The notes beneath the pieces are model-generated. The model saw nothing but the letters and a program-made list of their open reading frames with translations, had not been told where the DNA came from and did not search any database. The position numbers and the translations under genes were made by a program. 64,000 nucleotides of DNA from Acidithiobacillus caldus ATCC 51756 (lineage in GTDB: Bacteria; Pseudomonadota; Gammaproteobacteria; Acidithiobacillales; Acidithiobacillaceae), in contig NZ_CP005986.1 of assembly GCF_000175575.2 (NCBI RefSeq), forward strand, positions 1,868,613 to 1,932,612, in the 5' to 3' direction. This document shows, piece by piece, positions 13,720-22,463 of the stretch. The stretch's first letter is position 1; every line of letters starts with the position of its first letter.

Positions 13720-16197
13720 CTATTCGGTGAACGCGCGCACCCAACTGTCGCGAACCGTCGCGGGGAGACGCTCGGCCAGCCAGAGGCGTCGCCACTCGTC
13801 GCCGTACTGTGCCTTGAGTTCGGCCACCCGCTTCACGTCCCGGGGGTCGGAGACGCCGCAGAAGGCGAGTGCGACGGGGCCAAAAGCAAAGGACACGAGC
13901 CGCTGGCCGTCAGGACTGCTGACGTAATACTCCCGCTTGGGCGTGGCCATCTGCAGCAATTCGATTTGCCGGTCCACGAGACCGAAAGACTCGTACATGG
14001 GCATGAGATTCTTGGAACCCGCCTCGACGTTGGGCAGGAAGATCTTCGTCGGGCAGCTCTCCTGCAGGACCGGCAACAGAGGATTGTTCACGATGTCCGC
14101 CAGCGACTGCGTGGCAAACACGACCGCTGCGTTCTTCTTGCGCAGCACCTTGAGCCATTCGCGGATCTTGTTGAGAAAGAGCGGATTGTCGAGCAGGGAC
14201 CAGGCTTCATCGAGGACGATGAGGGTTGGACGACCGTCCAGCATCGACTCGATGCGATGGAAAATGTACAGGAGAATCGGTACGACAATACCCTTGGCCG
14301 ATTCTCCCTGCGGCAGGCTGTCCATCTCGAAGGTGACGAAGTTGGCGTGCATATCCAACCCGTCGTGGCGGGCATCGAGGATGTCGCCGTACTTGCCCGT
14401 GCCGGTGTACACCTCGATAGCCTGCTTGATCTGGATGCTCTGCACGAGGTTCACGAAGTCGGCAATGGACCGCCCGGATTCCTGCGCAAGGCCTTCCACC
14501 GCCCGGTGGATGACGGCCCGCTCCTGCGCCGACATGGGGACCCCCTGGAGTATGGCGAGGCTCTCCAGCCACTCCTCGGCAAACACCCGTTCGTTCGGGC
14601 TATCGATGCGCTCCAGGGGCGCAAAGGCCAACTGGCTGTATTCCCCGCCAATGTCGTAGTGCTGCCCACCCACGGCTTCCGTCAGGGCGTACATCGAGCG
14701 CCCCTTGTCGAAGCAGATCACCCGCGCGTTGCGGTAGCGCAGCCATTGGGCGGCGAGCAGATTGAGAATGGTCGATTTGCCCGATCCCGGTGGGCCCAAA
14801 ATCAACGAGTGCCCCAGATCCGATACGTGCAGATTGAGCCGGAAGGGCGTGCTTCCCGTCGTCTGCCCGTAGAGCAGACAGGGTGCCGGCTTCCCGTCTG
14901 CTTTCATGAGCGCGCTCGGGCAATCGGCCTTGCCGGCCCAGACCGCCGTCTTGGCGGACAGATCGGCGAAATTCATGGTGCTCAGGACCGGGCGCCGGAC
15001 ATTCTCCCAGGTGTGCCCGGGAAGGCTCCCCAGAAAAGCCTCCACCGCATTCACGGTTTCGCGCTTGGCGACGAAGCCCAACTGGTTCAGCAGGTTCTGA
15101 ACCACACGCATCCGTTCTTCGAGCACCTTGGGATCCCTATGCCGCAGGACCACCGTAAAGGTGAAAAGGCCCAGACGCACGGCACCACTCGACACGTCCC
15201 CGTCGGCGAGCGCCGTTTCCTGCTCCATGGCCTGCTTGAAGGGATCGGCCCGATCCGCACGCAACTGTCCCTGACTCATGGCCGCGGAAATGTAGTCCCG
15301 CAGGGTGAACTTGGATGAGGCCCATTTCTCCCGGTAGCTCGTGATGAGCTTCTTGGACTCCAGCGGGTCCAGCAGCACCATGCGTGTCGTCATCCGCAGG
15401 GGGAACGGCAGATTGTGCAGGTCTTCCAGAAGCAGGGGATTGGTCCGGTCCGGGAACCCGGTGACGGTCACGACATCGATGTGCTCACCGTCGATGGAGG
15501 GTTCCACTCCCGCGATAAAATCGTGGTGGCCCAACACCACATCGAGGTAGGCGGGAATGGCCGGCGGATTCACGGGATGGGAAAGCCCCGTCAGGCACTC
15601 GTGGTAATGGGTGAGCAGTCCCCGGGCATCCAAAGGCTCGATGGAGAAAGACGCGCGCAGGATCCCCACGGCACCCTGCAGCGTATCCTCGAACTTGCGC
15701 AGGAGGACATCGAAGCTGTCGGACTCATGGCCCTTCTTCGTCTCGATGAACATCTGCCCGGCGGAGACCTGCGACTCCGGCGGCGTCTGCCAGGTGAAGA
15801 CGGCGTAGTAGGTGGACAGAAAATGGGCACCTTCCTGCTCGAACTGCATCCGTCGTTCCAGATCGATGATCTGGGAAACAGGATCCGGGAAATAACAACG
15901 ATCCTCGGTCACATAGTCGTCCGCCGGCGTCCGGATGGCCGTCCAGTGCACGCTCCAGCCGGCGTCGAGCCGGGAGACCGCCTGGTTCACGATGGCTGGC
16001 AGACGGTCGATGGCCGCATGGGACAAACTCTCGCGGTCGGGGCCGGCAAAGCGGATTCCCGCCGATAAGGACCCGTCCTTGTTCAGGAGAACCGCACAAG
16101 GCACGTTCATCAGGGTGATTTCCCCGGCCAGGATCGCCGGGTTCAACAGATCCGGCAGAGCATGTTCTTTGGATCGAAATTCCCGAATATTGAGCAC
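13720..16197 (-). CDS. trbE: TrbE/VirB4-type conjugation ATPase
   Basis: The 825-residue protein matches the VirB4/TrbE ATPase that powers pilus assembly and substrate transfer at the inner membrane. Visible are the N-terminal CagE/TrbE region, Walker A GPPGSGKST (about residue 470), Walker B LIVLDEAWSLL (about residue 660) and the downstream ATQSLADI motif. It follows trbD by two bases and is the last gene of the trbC-D-E operon. Confidence 0.95.
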   Translation of the reverse strand: MLNIREFRSKEHALPDLLNPAILAGEITLMNVPCAVLLNKDGSLSAGIRFAGPDRESLSHAAIDRLPAIVNQAVSRLDAGWSVHWTAIRTPADDYVTEDRCYFPDPVSQIIDLERRMQFEQEGAHFLSTYYAVFTWQTPPESQVSAGQMFIETKKGHESDSFDVLLRKFEDTLQGAVGILRASFSIEPLDARGLLTHYHECLTGLSHPVNPPAIPAYLDVVLGHHDFIAGVEPSIDGEHIDVVTVTGFPDRTNPLLLEDLHNLPFPLRMTTRMVLLDPLESKKLITSYREKWASSKFTLRDYISAAMSQGQLRADRADPFKQAMEQETALADGDVSSGAVRLGLFTFTVVLRHRDPKVLEERMRVVQNLLNQLGFVAKRETVNAVEAFLGSLPGHTWENVRRPVLSTMNFADLSAKTAVWAGKADCPSALMKADGKPAPCLLYGQTTGSTPFRLNLHVSDLGHSLILGPPGSGKSTILNLLAAQWLRYRNARVICFDKGRSMYALTEAVGGQHYDIGGEYSQLAFAPLERIDSPNERVFAEEWLESLAILQGVPMSAQERAVIHRAVEGLAQESGRSIADFVNLVQSIQIKQAIEVYTGTGKYGDILDARHDGLDMHANFVTFEMDSLPQGESAKGIVVPILLYIFHRIESMLDGRPTLIVLDEAWSLLDNPLFLNKIREWLKVLRKKNAAVVFATQSLADIVNNPLLPVLQESCPTKIFLPNVEAGSKNLMPMYESFGLVDRQIELLQMATPKREYYVSSPDGQRLVSFAFGPVALAFCGVSDPRDVKRVAELKAQYGDEWRRLWLAERLPATVRDSWVRAFTE

Positions 16198-16199
16198 GC

Positions 16200-16586
16200 T
16201 TAGGCCTCCGCTTTAGCGCCTTGGTTTGTGGTTTTAGCCTTGCCAGTCCTGGTGAACCAGGACAGGAGTTTTGTGGTGGGTGCCACGGGGTGAAACTGGG
16301 GAACGTCCCGGTAGGGCGCATCGAGGCTCGCCCCATCGCCATAGAAGGGTTGGTATTTGCGCGAACGCTGGACAATGGCGATCATCTGGGCGTCGTTTTT
16401 GGCCAGATGCTGCAACACCGCCTGGGTGATGGAAAAGAGCACGACGGCGACGACGATGCCCGGAAGGGACATGGTGAAAAAGTACACGAGCATCGCAAAG
16501 CCCGCGTTCAGCAGGGTCGCCTGGCGCTCCGCCCCCATCAGGAGATGGGGACGGACCAGGGACTGGTACAACCGCGCTTCCCGCAC
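16200..16586 (-). CDS. trbD: TrbD/VirB3-type inner-membrane protein
   Basis: The 128-residue protein has one or two hydrophobic helices (about residues 25-60, LLNAGFAMLVYFF and VVAVVLFSITQAV) after a short hydrophilic start, as in TrbD/VirB3. It begins with GTG at 16586, three bases after the trbC stop. The C-terminal extension is longer than in many VirB3 proteins. It sits between the pilin and ATPase genes, as in the Trb order. Confidence 0.88.
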   Translation of the reverse strand: MREARLYQSLVRPHLLMGAERQATLLNAGFAMLVYFFTMSLPGIVVAVVLFSITQAVLQHLAKNDAQMIAIVQRSRKYQPFYGDGASLDAPYRDVPQFHPVAPTTKLLSWFTRTGKAKTTNQGAKAEA

Positions 16587-16589
16587 GGT

Positions 16590-16982
16590 TTAGAGCAGCC
16601 CCAAAGCGTGGCCCAGGGCGGCCGCGACGGTGATATGGCCTCCCAGAGTTGCGGCCTGGATACCGGCCTGCTGACCGAACCAGCCGTACTGACTGATCAG
16701 GAACCCGCCGCCGGCAGCCGTGCCGATGCCCATGATAGCCTTGCCGTAATCGTGCTTGAAGGCATGTATCGCGCCGTAACCAATACCACCGGCGATACCA
16801 ATGGATCCGATGGCGGGCATGAAATTCTGCTGAATGAAGTTGCCGATGGCTCCAAAAGGCCCCCCCGTCGCCGCCAGCGCCACGTCCGCCACGAGCAGGG
16901 CCGCAACACCCGCGGCAAGCGGAACCCACTTGCGCGCCCGATTCCCCAAAAACTGCTGCTCACTACGCACCATCTCGGTCAT
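16590..16982 (-). CDS. trbC: TrbC/VirB2-type conjugative pilin
   Basis: The 130-residue product has a long leader with a hydrophobic stretch (WVPLAAGVAALLVADVALA) and, after the likely cleavage at Ala-Ala, two further hydrophobic helices, as in TrbC/VirB2 pilins. ATG at 16982 is chosen because GGAG lies before it. The region's bipartite promoter lies 98 bases upstream; the leader in between includes repeat-like sequence. Confidence 0.88.
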   Translation of the reverse strand: MTEMVRSEQQFLGNRARKWVPLAAGVAALLVADVALAATGGPFGAIGNFIQQNFMPAIGSIGIAGGIGYGAIHAFKHDYGKAIMGIGTAAGGGFLISQYGWFGQQAGIQAATLGGHITVAAALGHALGLL

Positions 16983-17078
16983 GACCGTCTCCTTCGTGCT
17001 TGCCAAAACACTCCCCTGGTATGGGCATCCCTGCGGGCGGCAATCCTGTGGGGGATCGCCCGTTCACGGGACTCGACT

Positions 17079-17106
17079 TGGTATAGCGAGGGGAGAATGG
17101 GATAGC
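17079..17106 (-). promoter_or_regulatory. Bipartite promoter-like element of trbC-D-E
   Basis: The minus strand reads AACGCTATCC, then CTATACC 19 bases (5' to 5') later. The stretch TCCCCAACGCTATCCC is shared exactly with the trbJ element. The start codon is 98 bases away rather than 33. Confidence 0.65.
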
Positions 17107-17117
17107 GTTGGGGACCA

Positions 17118-17230
17118 TTGCAGGGGGCAGTATCGCCGTGCGCATCACCCCTGCGGGGCGCACAGCTGCGCCGCGCAGCGGTTGCACCGTGCAGCGGTTG
17201 CACCGTGCAACGGTCCTGCGGACAGCACGC
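17118..17230. repeat. Hairpin-unit array upstream of trbC
   Basis: Units such as GGTTGCACCGTGCAGC and GGTTGCACCGTGCAAC recur at 16 bp. CCGT is faced once by ACGG (perfect) and elsewhere by GCGG (T-G wobble). Related sequence also lies at 17028-17055. Confidence 0.7.
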
Positions 17231-17264
17231 CGGCTCCATGTGGGAGGTCACACATGTCGGCGCC

Positions 17265-17294
17265 TTGACGCAACTAAACTTTAGTTGCAAAGTA
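17265..17294 (+). promoter_or_regulatory. Promoter/operator of the second hicAB operon
   Basis: TTGACG (17265-17270) is a good -35 box, and the 19-base palindrome GCAACTAAACTTTAGTTGC (17270-17288) fills the spacer before a weak -10 (AAAGTA). It lies about 30 bases before the hicA start and is a likely HicB operator. Confidence 0.6.
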
Positions 17295-17317
17295 GCCCTG
17301 AGAGATGCGGAGACACG

Positions 17318-17578
17318 ATGTCGCAAGCAGAAAAGCTCAAGAAGCGATTTTTGTCCACTCCAATACCCAAGAACTTTCGATGGGAGGAATTGGTGAGGCT
17401 AATGGAAAATTTAGGCTTCGCGATAGAGTCTGGGAGCGGGTCCGCTCGGAGATTTGTTTCCAGAGAGAGGCCAGAACTCGTCCTATTTATCCACCAACCG
17501 CACCCACAGGCAACACTAAAAGAGTATCAGATACGACAAATTCGGCAGACATTGAGGGAAAACGGCATACTGCAATGA
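17318..17578 (+). CDS. hicA: HicA-type toxin, second copy
   Basis: The 86-residue protein (MSQAEKLKKRFLSTPIPKNF...) has the HicA fold with ESGSGSARRF in the place of the catalytic-histidine turn and ends ...KEYQIRQIRQTLRENGIL. The motif is GSARRF rather than GSHHxF, so the catalytic His seems absent (see the known GSH turn of HicA), which may mean a weak or altered toxin. The stop overlaps the hicB start (ATGA). Confidence 0.8.
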   Translation: MSQAEKLKKRFLSTPIPKNFRWEELVRLMENLGFAIESGSGSARRFVSRERPELVLFIHQPHPQATLKEYQIRQIRQTLRENGILQ

Positions 17579-18042
17579 GCAACATTCTGGAATACAAGGG
17601 TTATCAGGCAAGCGTCGAGTACAGTGCTGAGGATGGCGTGCTTTTTGGGAAAATCCTGCACATCCCGAGCCTGATTCTCTTTGAGGCGGAAAACGCAGCG
17701 GACATCGTCTCCGCATTTCACAAGGCGGTCGATGACTACCTTGAGTATTGCGGTAAGAAAGGGCTCGAACCGAACAAAGCTTTTAGCGGAACACTGAACG
17801 TTCGGATTGGCCCAGAGCGGCATCGAAAGATCGCGGTGTATGCCACAAAAAACGGACTCAGCCTGAACGAAGCTATTTGCGATATCATCGACGCGTTCTT
17901 TTCAGAGGAGCTAGAGGAGAATAAGCACCATCCGGTTATTCTAAGCCCATGGAAAGAACCGGAATCTGACTGGGCATTTGGTAATCAGGTTCCGTGGTCC
18001 ATGCTGACACATGGAGGAACAAAGAATGAACGACGTCACTAA
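17575..18042 (+). CDS. hicB: HicB-type antitoxin, second copy
   Basis: The 155-residue protein starts MSNILEYKGYQASVEYSAED, typical of the longer HicB family, with FHKAVDDYLEYC and the ribbon-helix-helix FSGTLNVRIGPERHRKIAVYA shortened to its core RIGPERH..., followed by a C-terminal extension of about 35 residues. It should neutralise the upstream HicA-like protein and repress the operon. Confidence 0.88.
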   Translation: MSNILEYKGYQASVEYSAEDGVLFGKILHIPSLILFEAENAADIVSAFHKAVDDYLEYCGKKGLEPNKAFSGTLNVRIGPERHRKIAVYATKNGLSLNEAICDIIDAFFSEELEENKHHPVILSPWKEPESDWAFGNQVPWSMLTHGGTKNERRH

Positions 18043-18301
18043 AAATATTATCACCAGGAGACCGGTATCTGATCCTCTTACCATCAAGGAGCTAACCGCC
18101 ATACTCATCAAGCATTATAAGAAGAAAACCGGACACTATGAGATAGGCCCAGAATTTGCGTTCACTGTTGGTCAGGGAGGGCCAAGCTCAGACAAAATCA
18201 TGCCAACGGTCATGGTTGGATTGTCCCGAATTGCCTTGGTCGAAGTATCCGAGCCTACGCCAATGAGCGTGGATGCGGAATTGGCCCAAAAGAAAAAGTG
18301 A
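18026..18301 (+). CDS. Small hypothetical protein after hicAB
   Basis: The 91-residue protein (MNDVTKNIITRRPVSD...) starts inside the end of hicB, with GGAGG twelve bases ahead. It has a helical N-half with LTIKELTAILIKHYKKK and a C-half with short strands. No family is recognised. The overlap implies one transcript with hicAB. The base composition is poorer in G and C than in the trb genes, suggesting separate acquisition. Confidence 0.6.
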   Translation: MNDVTKNIITRRPVSDPLTIKELTAILIKHYKKKTGHYEIGPEFAFTVGQGGPSSDKIMPTVMVGLSRIALVEVSEPTPMSVDAELAQKKK

Positions 18302-18332
18302 CGCTCTCAACCTTAAGACTGTGGAGAGGAAG

Positions 18333-18665
18333 ATGAATCTAGCCAAAGAAATAGTTGAAATGAAACTGAATGCGCTGGTATGGAACCTGACGAACTCAAA
18401 CGATACAGTAACCAGAGAGATGGCGATAACCAACGCATATGAATACGATTTGTCGGATTACGAAATAATTATGGCAAGTCAAAAGTCGAATGACTTAATT
18501 GATTTTGAGGTGACGCTGGATCTATCTGGAGAACAGGATCCAGAAAGACCATTCTGTGGTTCAGAAATCGCCGTGAGCGTTTCCGGGACTATTCGCAAAC
18601 AAGAAGATGGATCGTGGGAAATTGAAAGCTATGATGTCTTATCATGCTCTCTAGAAGATTTCTAA
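18333..18665 (+). CDS. Small acidic hypothetical protein
   Basis: The 110-residue, acidic protein (MNLAKEIVEMKLNALVWNL...) follows the preceding gene by 31 bases and has GAGAGGA ahead of ATG. It contains predicted helix then strand segments (FEVTLDLSGEQDPERPF) and ends SCSLEDF. No family is recognised; it may belong to the hicAB-headed transcript. Confidence 0.55.
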   Translation: MNLAKEIVEMKLNALVWNLTNSNDTVTREMAITNAYEYDLSDYEIIMASQKSNDLIDFEVTLDLSGEQDPERPFCGSEIAVSVSGTIRKQEDGSWEIESYDVLSCSLEDF

Positions 18666-18697
18666 CCCCACTCCCCCTGATAATGGAATATTGTAAC

Positions 18698-19042
18698 ATG
18701 TTCGGATGCAAGCACAAATACTGGCTCATGATGAGCGTTTTTCTACTGTCTGGCTGTGCAATACGTGCAGAGGCAGGCTTGTCGACTTCATATGGACTTT
18801 ATGTCGGCAAATCGACGATTGGGACCGTATCCAGCAGCCGTTCATCATTAGCTAGCGGGTGTGCAATTTCGTTCGTCATAGGAAAATTTCGATATAGAAT
18901 AAGTAACGTTAGCCACCTTAATCAATGCACGACGTCTGGCTATATTTTTCTATACAGAAAAGGAAAAGGATTTACGGCGTGCATTCATGGAAGTCATATT
19001 CGTTGTTATCCTGCACAACAAATTGGCAATCTCATTCAATGA
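18698..19042 (+). CDS. Putative lipoprotein
   Basis: The 114-residue product starts MFGCKHKYWLMMSVFLLSGC, a lipoprotein signal with a lipobox LSGC, and continues as a small Ser/Thr-rich, Cys-containing domain. Upstream ATG codons are possible. It is A/T-rich compared with neighbours. Function is unknown, and the gene could be a remnant. Confidence 0.45.
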   Translation: MFGCKHKYWLMMSVFLLSGCAIRAEAGLSTSYGLYVGKSTIGTVSSSRSSLASGCAISFVIGKFRYRISNVSHLNQCTTSGYIFLYRKGKGFTACIHGSHIRCYPAQQIGNLIQ

Positions 19043-19099
19043 GGAGGATATACTGATTTCTTTGACGCTTGAGACCCTTTATCCGCAGACGACAAAAAA

Positions 19100-19426
19100 T
19101 CATTGTTTCAACAGCGCCATCAATTTCTCGTTTTCCCGTTCCAGATCCATCCCCTTCTGCAGGGCGCCCTTCTTGTCGCCTGCATCGTACAGGGCTTTGG
19201 CCTCACGGGCCAACGCATGCAGGCGCGCGTGCCGTTCCTGCAACTGCCGATAAAGAGCCGCGTTCCCCCCGTACTGGAGTTTGCCCTCCCCCAACAGCCA
19301 AAGCCCCAGGTGACAGGAATTTTCCGCGTCCGGTTCCGTTACCAGGGCGGGGAAAGGCGCTGAACTGTGCAGCGCGCCAATAAAGCTTTTGACCCGCTGA
19401 TTATGAATGACAATCATTCCCACCTT
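19100..19426 (-). pseudogene. CZB zinc-binding domain, out of frame with the GGDEF-EAL gene
   Basis: The frame encodes VGMIVIHNQRVKSF..., then SCHLGLWLLGEGKLQYGG and ERHARLHALAREAK, the layout of a CZB domain (Cys/His pair, LGxWL, HxxxH). It directly follows the run of 22 C at the end of the GGDEF-EAL gene. One more C (23) or two fewer (20) would join it to that protein; with 22 the enzyme stops after RWE. It has no good ribosome site of its own. It therefore looks like the switchable C-terminal domain of that protein. Confidence 0.8.
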
Positions 19427-22203
19427 GGGGGGGGGGGGGGGGGGGGGGTAGAAAATCCGTTGTTAACCAACGGGTTATACCGTATTATCCAATCGGGGAT
19501 CGCCTCCGGTGCCATCGGTCTGGCAATCGCATAGCCTTGTAGACAATGGCACCGCAAGTGGCTGAGCAGAACGGCATGCTCGGTGGTCTCCACCCCTTCG
19601 GCAATGACTTCCAGGCCCAGGAGTCGGGCGCTGGCAACCACACCCGTAACAATGGCGTAATCCTTGGGATCGTTGATGATGTCGCGTACAAAACTCTGAT
19701 CGATCTTGATCGTCTGGGCAGGGAGCTTCTGTAGATACGTCAGCGAGGCGTTGCCCGTGCCAAAGTCGTCGAGGGCAATGCGCACTCCCAAGCGGTTGCA
19801 GGCTGCCAGGGTATCCTGTGCCACGGCAAAATCCAGCAGAGGTGCCGTTTCGGTGATCTCGATCTCGACAGACGATGGGGGCAGATCCGGATGGGCATCG
19901 AGCGCAGCCTGCAAATCGGCCAGGAAACGTTGATCGAGCAGATGGTGGGCGCCGATATTGACCGAGACACGCAACGGTAACCCCTGCCGATGCCAGGTCT
20001 GCGCCTGGGCGAAGGCCGAGGCGAGCACGAAGCAGCCAATGCGCCGGGCCAAGCGCGGTGCATCGAGCGCGCTCGCAAAGGCGGCGGGAGACAGGAGGCC
20101 ACGCTCGGGATGGTCGAGACGGAGTAGGGCTTCTACCCCAATCGGACCGTTGTCGATCTCCACCACGGGCTGATAGTGGAGCAGCAGATGCCCCCTATCG
20201 AGCGCGTTTTCCAACATCTTCCGCACCTCCATGGCCTCTTCCTGCCGCTTGTCCATCGGCCAGTCGAACCATCGGAAGCAATCCCGTCCGGCGGCCTTGG
20301 CCGCATAGAGCGCGAGATCCGCATGGCGGAGAAGATCTGCGGGCGAGCTGTCGTCCAGAGGGTAACTGGTCAAGCCAATACTCGCGGACAGTGGGACTTC
20401 CTCACCTCCCGGCAGATGAAATGGTGTACGGAGCGCCTCAAGCATACGGGCGCAGGCATGCTCTACCTCGTCGATTTGGGTAATATCGGTGAGAAGCAAC
20501 CCAAACTCATCGCCACCCATCCGCGCCAGGGTGTCTCCAGAGCGCATTTTCGTCTGCAATCGTTGGGCCATCTCTTGCAGCAGGGCATCGCCAGCGGCAT
20601 GTCCGAAACGGTCGTTGACCAGTTTGAAGCCGTCCAGATCCAGGATACCCACGGCTAGCTGGCGTTCGTGACGCGTCGCCTGAGCCCGGTCATGGGCCAG
20701 CCGGTCCAGGAAGAGCGTCCGGTTGGGCAGCCCGGTAAGGGCGTCGTGGGTGGCCTGATGGGCCAGTTCTGCCGTCAGTCGGCGTTTCTCCGTGACATCG
20801 TGGAAGACCAGGACCACGCCCAATAGGGCGCCTCGCCGATCCCGAATGGGCGCCGCGCTATCCTCAATGGCGCGCTCCTCTCCGTCCTTCGTAATCAGGA
20901 CGGTATGGTTCGCGAGGCCGACGACCTTCCCCTCCTCCAGAACGCGTCGGACGGGATTGGCCACAGGGGTATGCGTGCCTTCCTGGACGATATGAAAGAC
21001 GTCTTCCAGGGCTGTGCCCAGCACTTCGGACCGGGCATAGCCCAATAGGGCTTCGGCGACGACGTTCATGTCCGTCACCCGGCCTTGGGTGTCGGTGGTA
21101 ATCACCGCATCCCCGATAGAGTGGAGCGTAACCTCGGCCCGCTCCTTTTGCTCCCACAGGGTTTGTTCAGTTCTCTGTCGCTCCGCTTCCAGTTCCCGGC
21201 CAGCCCGAAACAGGTAAACGTAACCGAAAGTCGACAACAGCAGTAGAGCGAGCGCACCGGCAATCGGCTCTTCGAAACCAGCCCACCATTCCGACCACAC
21301 CTCCGAACACGGAATGCCCACTCCTGCCACCAGGGGATAGCCCGCCACCCGTTGCACAGCACCCAGACGCCGCTGGCCCACGGCTGTGGATAGACCGGAA
21401 AAAACGCCAGATTGCAGATCTGGGTGCGCCAGGACATAGCGTGCGGCAATCCCATTTTGCCGGAATGCATACGTAGTACGGCTGGGCGGCGGAAAACGAC
21501 TCTCCAGAAAACCATCCTGCCGCAACAGGAAGATGGACATCCGCGAGGGCAGCGGAAGTCCCTGCCAGGCTGGTAGGCGCCCGTCCGCGAGGGGCAATAA
21601 AGCAACGAGGGGCCGGTCGCCACCCCCGGCCGGAGCGGGCTCAAAGACCGGGATCATCCAGACATCCTGAGCGGGCCCGGCGAGAGGGTCATACACGGGA
21701 GGGCCCAAACAGAAAGTGGAGGAACGCAGGCACTGCGCCAACGCGCTTCGTTGCTGAGAATCCAACTTTACGCGGGAAGCATCCGCAGGGTTATCGACTG
21801 CAGTCAGAAGGTCGGCCAGGAAGCGTCGGATCTTGCCGACCGCGAGCACCCTTCCGTCCGGCAAACGCGTACCCACCGCGGCCAGTTCCGGCTGCAACGC
21901 CAAATAGTTCTGAAGCATTTTTTCTGCGCCGGGCTCCAGGTACCGATGGTCCACTGCCATCTGTTGTCCGAGCAGTGCAAGCGAAACCTGAGTGCCATTC
22001 AGCAACCCCTGCGTACCTTCCGCCACCGCCGCCGCCAGCGTCCGGAGGTCAGCGATTTCCCGATCCCGGGTTTGATGCCAGTCAAACCAGCCTAACCAAG
22101 CCGTGGCTATCAGCACAACTGCCATGAACCCCCACCACAGCCGATGCAGCCAACGCGGGAAATAGGCGACGTGCTCGGCCGACCCAAGGTACGGTTGATT
22201 CAC
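19414..22203 (-). CDS. Membrane GGDEF-EAL cyclic-di-GMP enzyme with PAS domain
   Basis: The 929-residue protein has a membrane helix at about 24-42, a periplasmic dCache-like sensor to about 300, a second helix (ALALLLLSTFGYVYLF), a PAS domain (about 355-465), a GGDEF domain with intact GGDEF, and an EAL domain with EALLR, the VSVNIG, EITE, DDFGTG, IKIDQ and EGVET motifs, so both synthase and phosphodiesterase sites look complete. The last residues are seven Pro from a C22 run, then RWE and stop. In related proteins the EAL domain continues into a CZB domain, which is present here in another frame. Confidence 0.92.
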   Translation of the reverse strand: MNQPYLGSAEHVAYFPRWLHRLWWGFMAVVLIATAWLGWFDWHQTRDREIADLRTLAAAVAEGTQGLLNGTQVSLALLGQQMAVDHRYLEPGAEKMLQNYLALQPELAAVGTRLPDGRVLAVGKIRRFLADLLTAVDNPADASRVKLDSQQRSALAQCLRSSTFCLGPPVYDPLAGPAQDVWMIPVFEPAPAGGGDRPLVALLPLADGRLPAWQGLPLPSRMSIFLLRQDGFLESRFPPPSRTTYAFRQNGIAARYVLAHPDLQSGVFSGLSTAVGQRRLGAVQRVAGYPLVAGVGIPCSEVWSEWWAGFEEPIAGALALLLLSTFGYVYLFRAGRELEAERQRTEQTLWEQKERAEVTLHSIGDAVITTDTQGRVTDMNVVAEALLGYARSEVLGTALEDVFHIVQEGTHTPVANPVRRVLEEGKVVGLANHTVLITKDGEERAIEDSAAPIRDRRGALLGVVLVFHDVTEKRRLTAELAHQATHDALTGLPNRTLFLDRLAHDRAQATRHERQLAVGILDLDGFKLVNDRFGHAAGDALLQEMAQRLQTKMRSGDTLARMGGDEFGLLLTDITQIDEVEHACARMLEALRTPFHLPGGEEVPLSASIGLTSYPLDDSSPADLLRHADLALYAAKAAGRDCFRWFDWPMDKRQEEAMEVRKMLENALDRGHLLLHYQPVVEIDNGPIGVEALLRLDHPERGLLSPAAFASALDAPRLARRIGCFVLASAFAQAQTWHRQGLPLRVSVNIGAHHLLDQRFLADLQAALDAHPDLPPSSVEIEITETAPLLDFAVAQDTLAACNRLGVRIALDDFGTGNASLTYLQKLPAQTIKIDQSFVRDIINDPKDYAIVTGVVASARLLGLEVIAEGVETTEHAVLLSHLRCHCLQGYAIARPMAPEAIPDWIIRYNPLVNNGFSTPPPPPPPRWE
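19427..19448. repeat. Homopolymer run of 22 G/C in the GGDEF-EAL-CZB gene
   Basis: Twenty-two G on the plus strand (C on the coding strand) separate the EAL and CZB coding parts. Lengths of 20 or 23 give a fused protein; 22 gives the stop after RWE; 21 leads to PQGGNDCHS and stop. Tracts of this length are known hot spots for slipped-strand change. Confidence 0.85.
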
Positions 22204-22463
22204 GATGCTCCTTTGATTTGTTGGCGTCCACCTACGTTGTTACATATATAGGACAAATGGCCTAATTCCGCCAGCGCACCGAACATCCTGGCCGCAGAAC
22301 AATGGCTTCGATGCCGAGTCTCGTTCCACCAGGATACTGACTTCAGCTATGTGAACGGCAACGCGTTAGCATTTGTTCCACTAACGGCTACCGGAGACTG
22401 ACGGGGATTCTACCGAGGTTCGGAATCTGGGATACTGCGTGCACGATAGCCGGTGATTTGTTA

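Noticed and set aside
13966..15318. 450-codon plus-strand frame opposite trbE
   Set aside because: Mirror frame; no domain features and trbE is certain.
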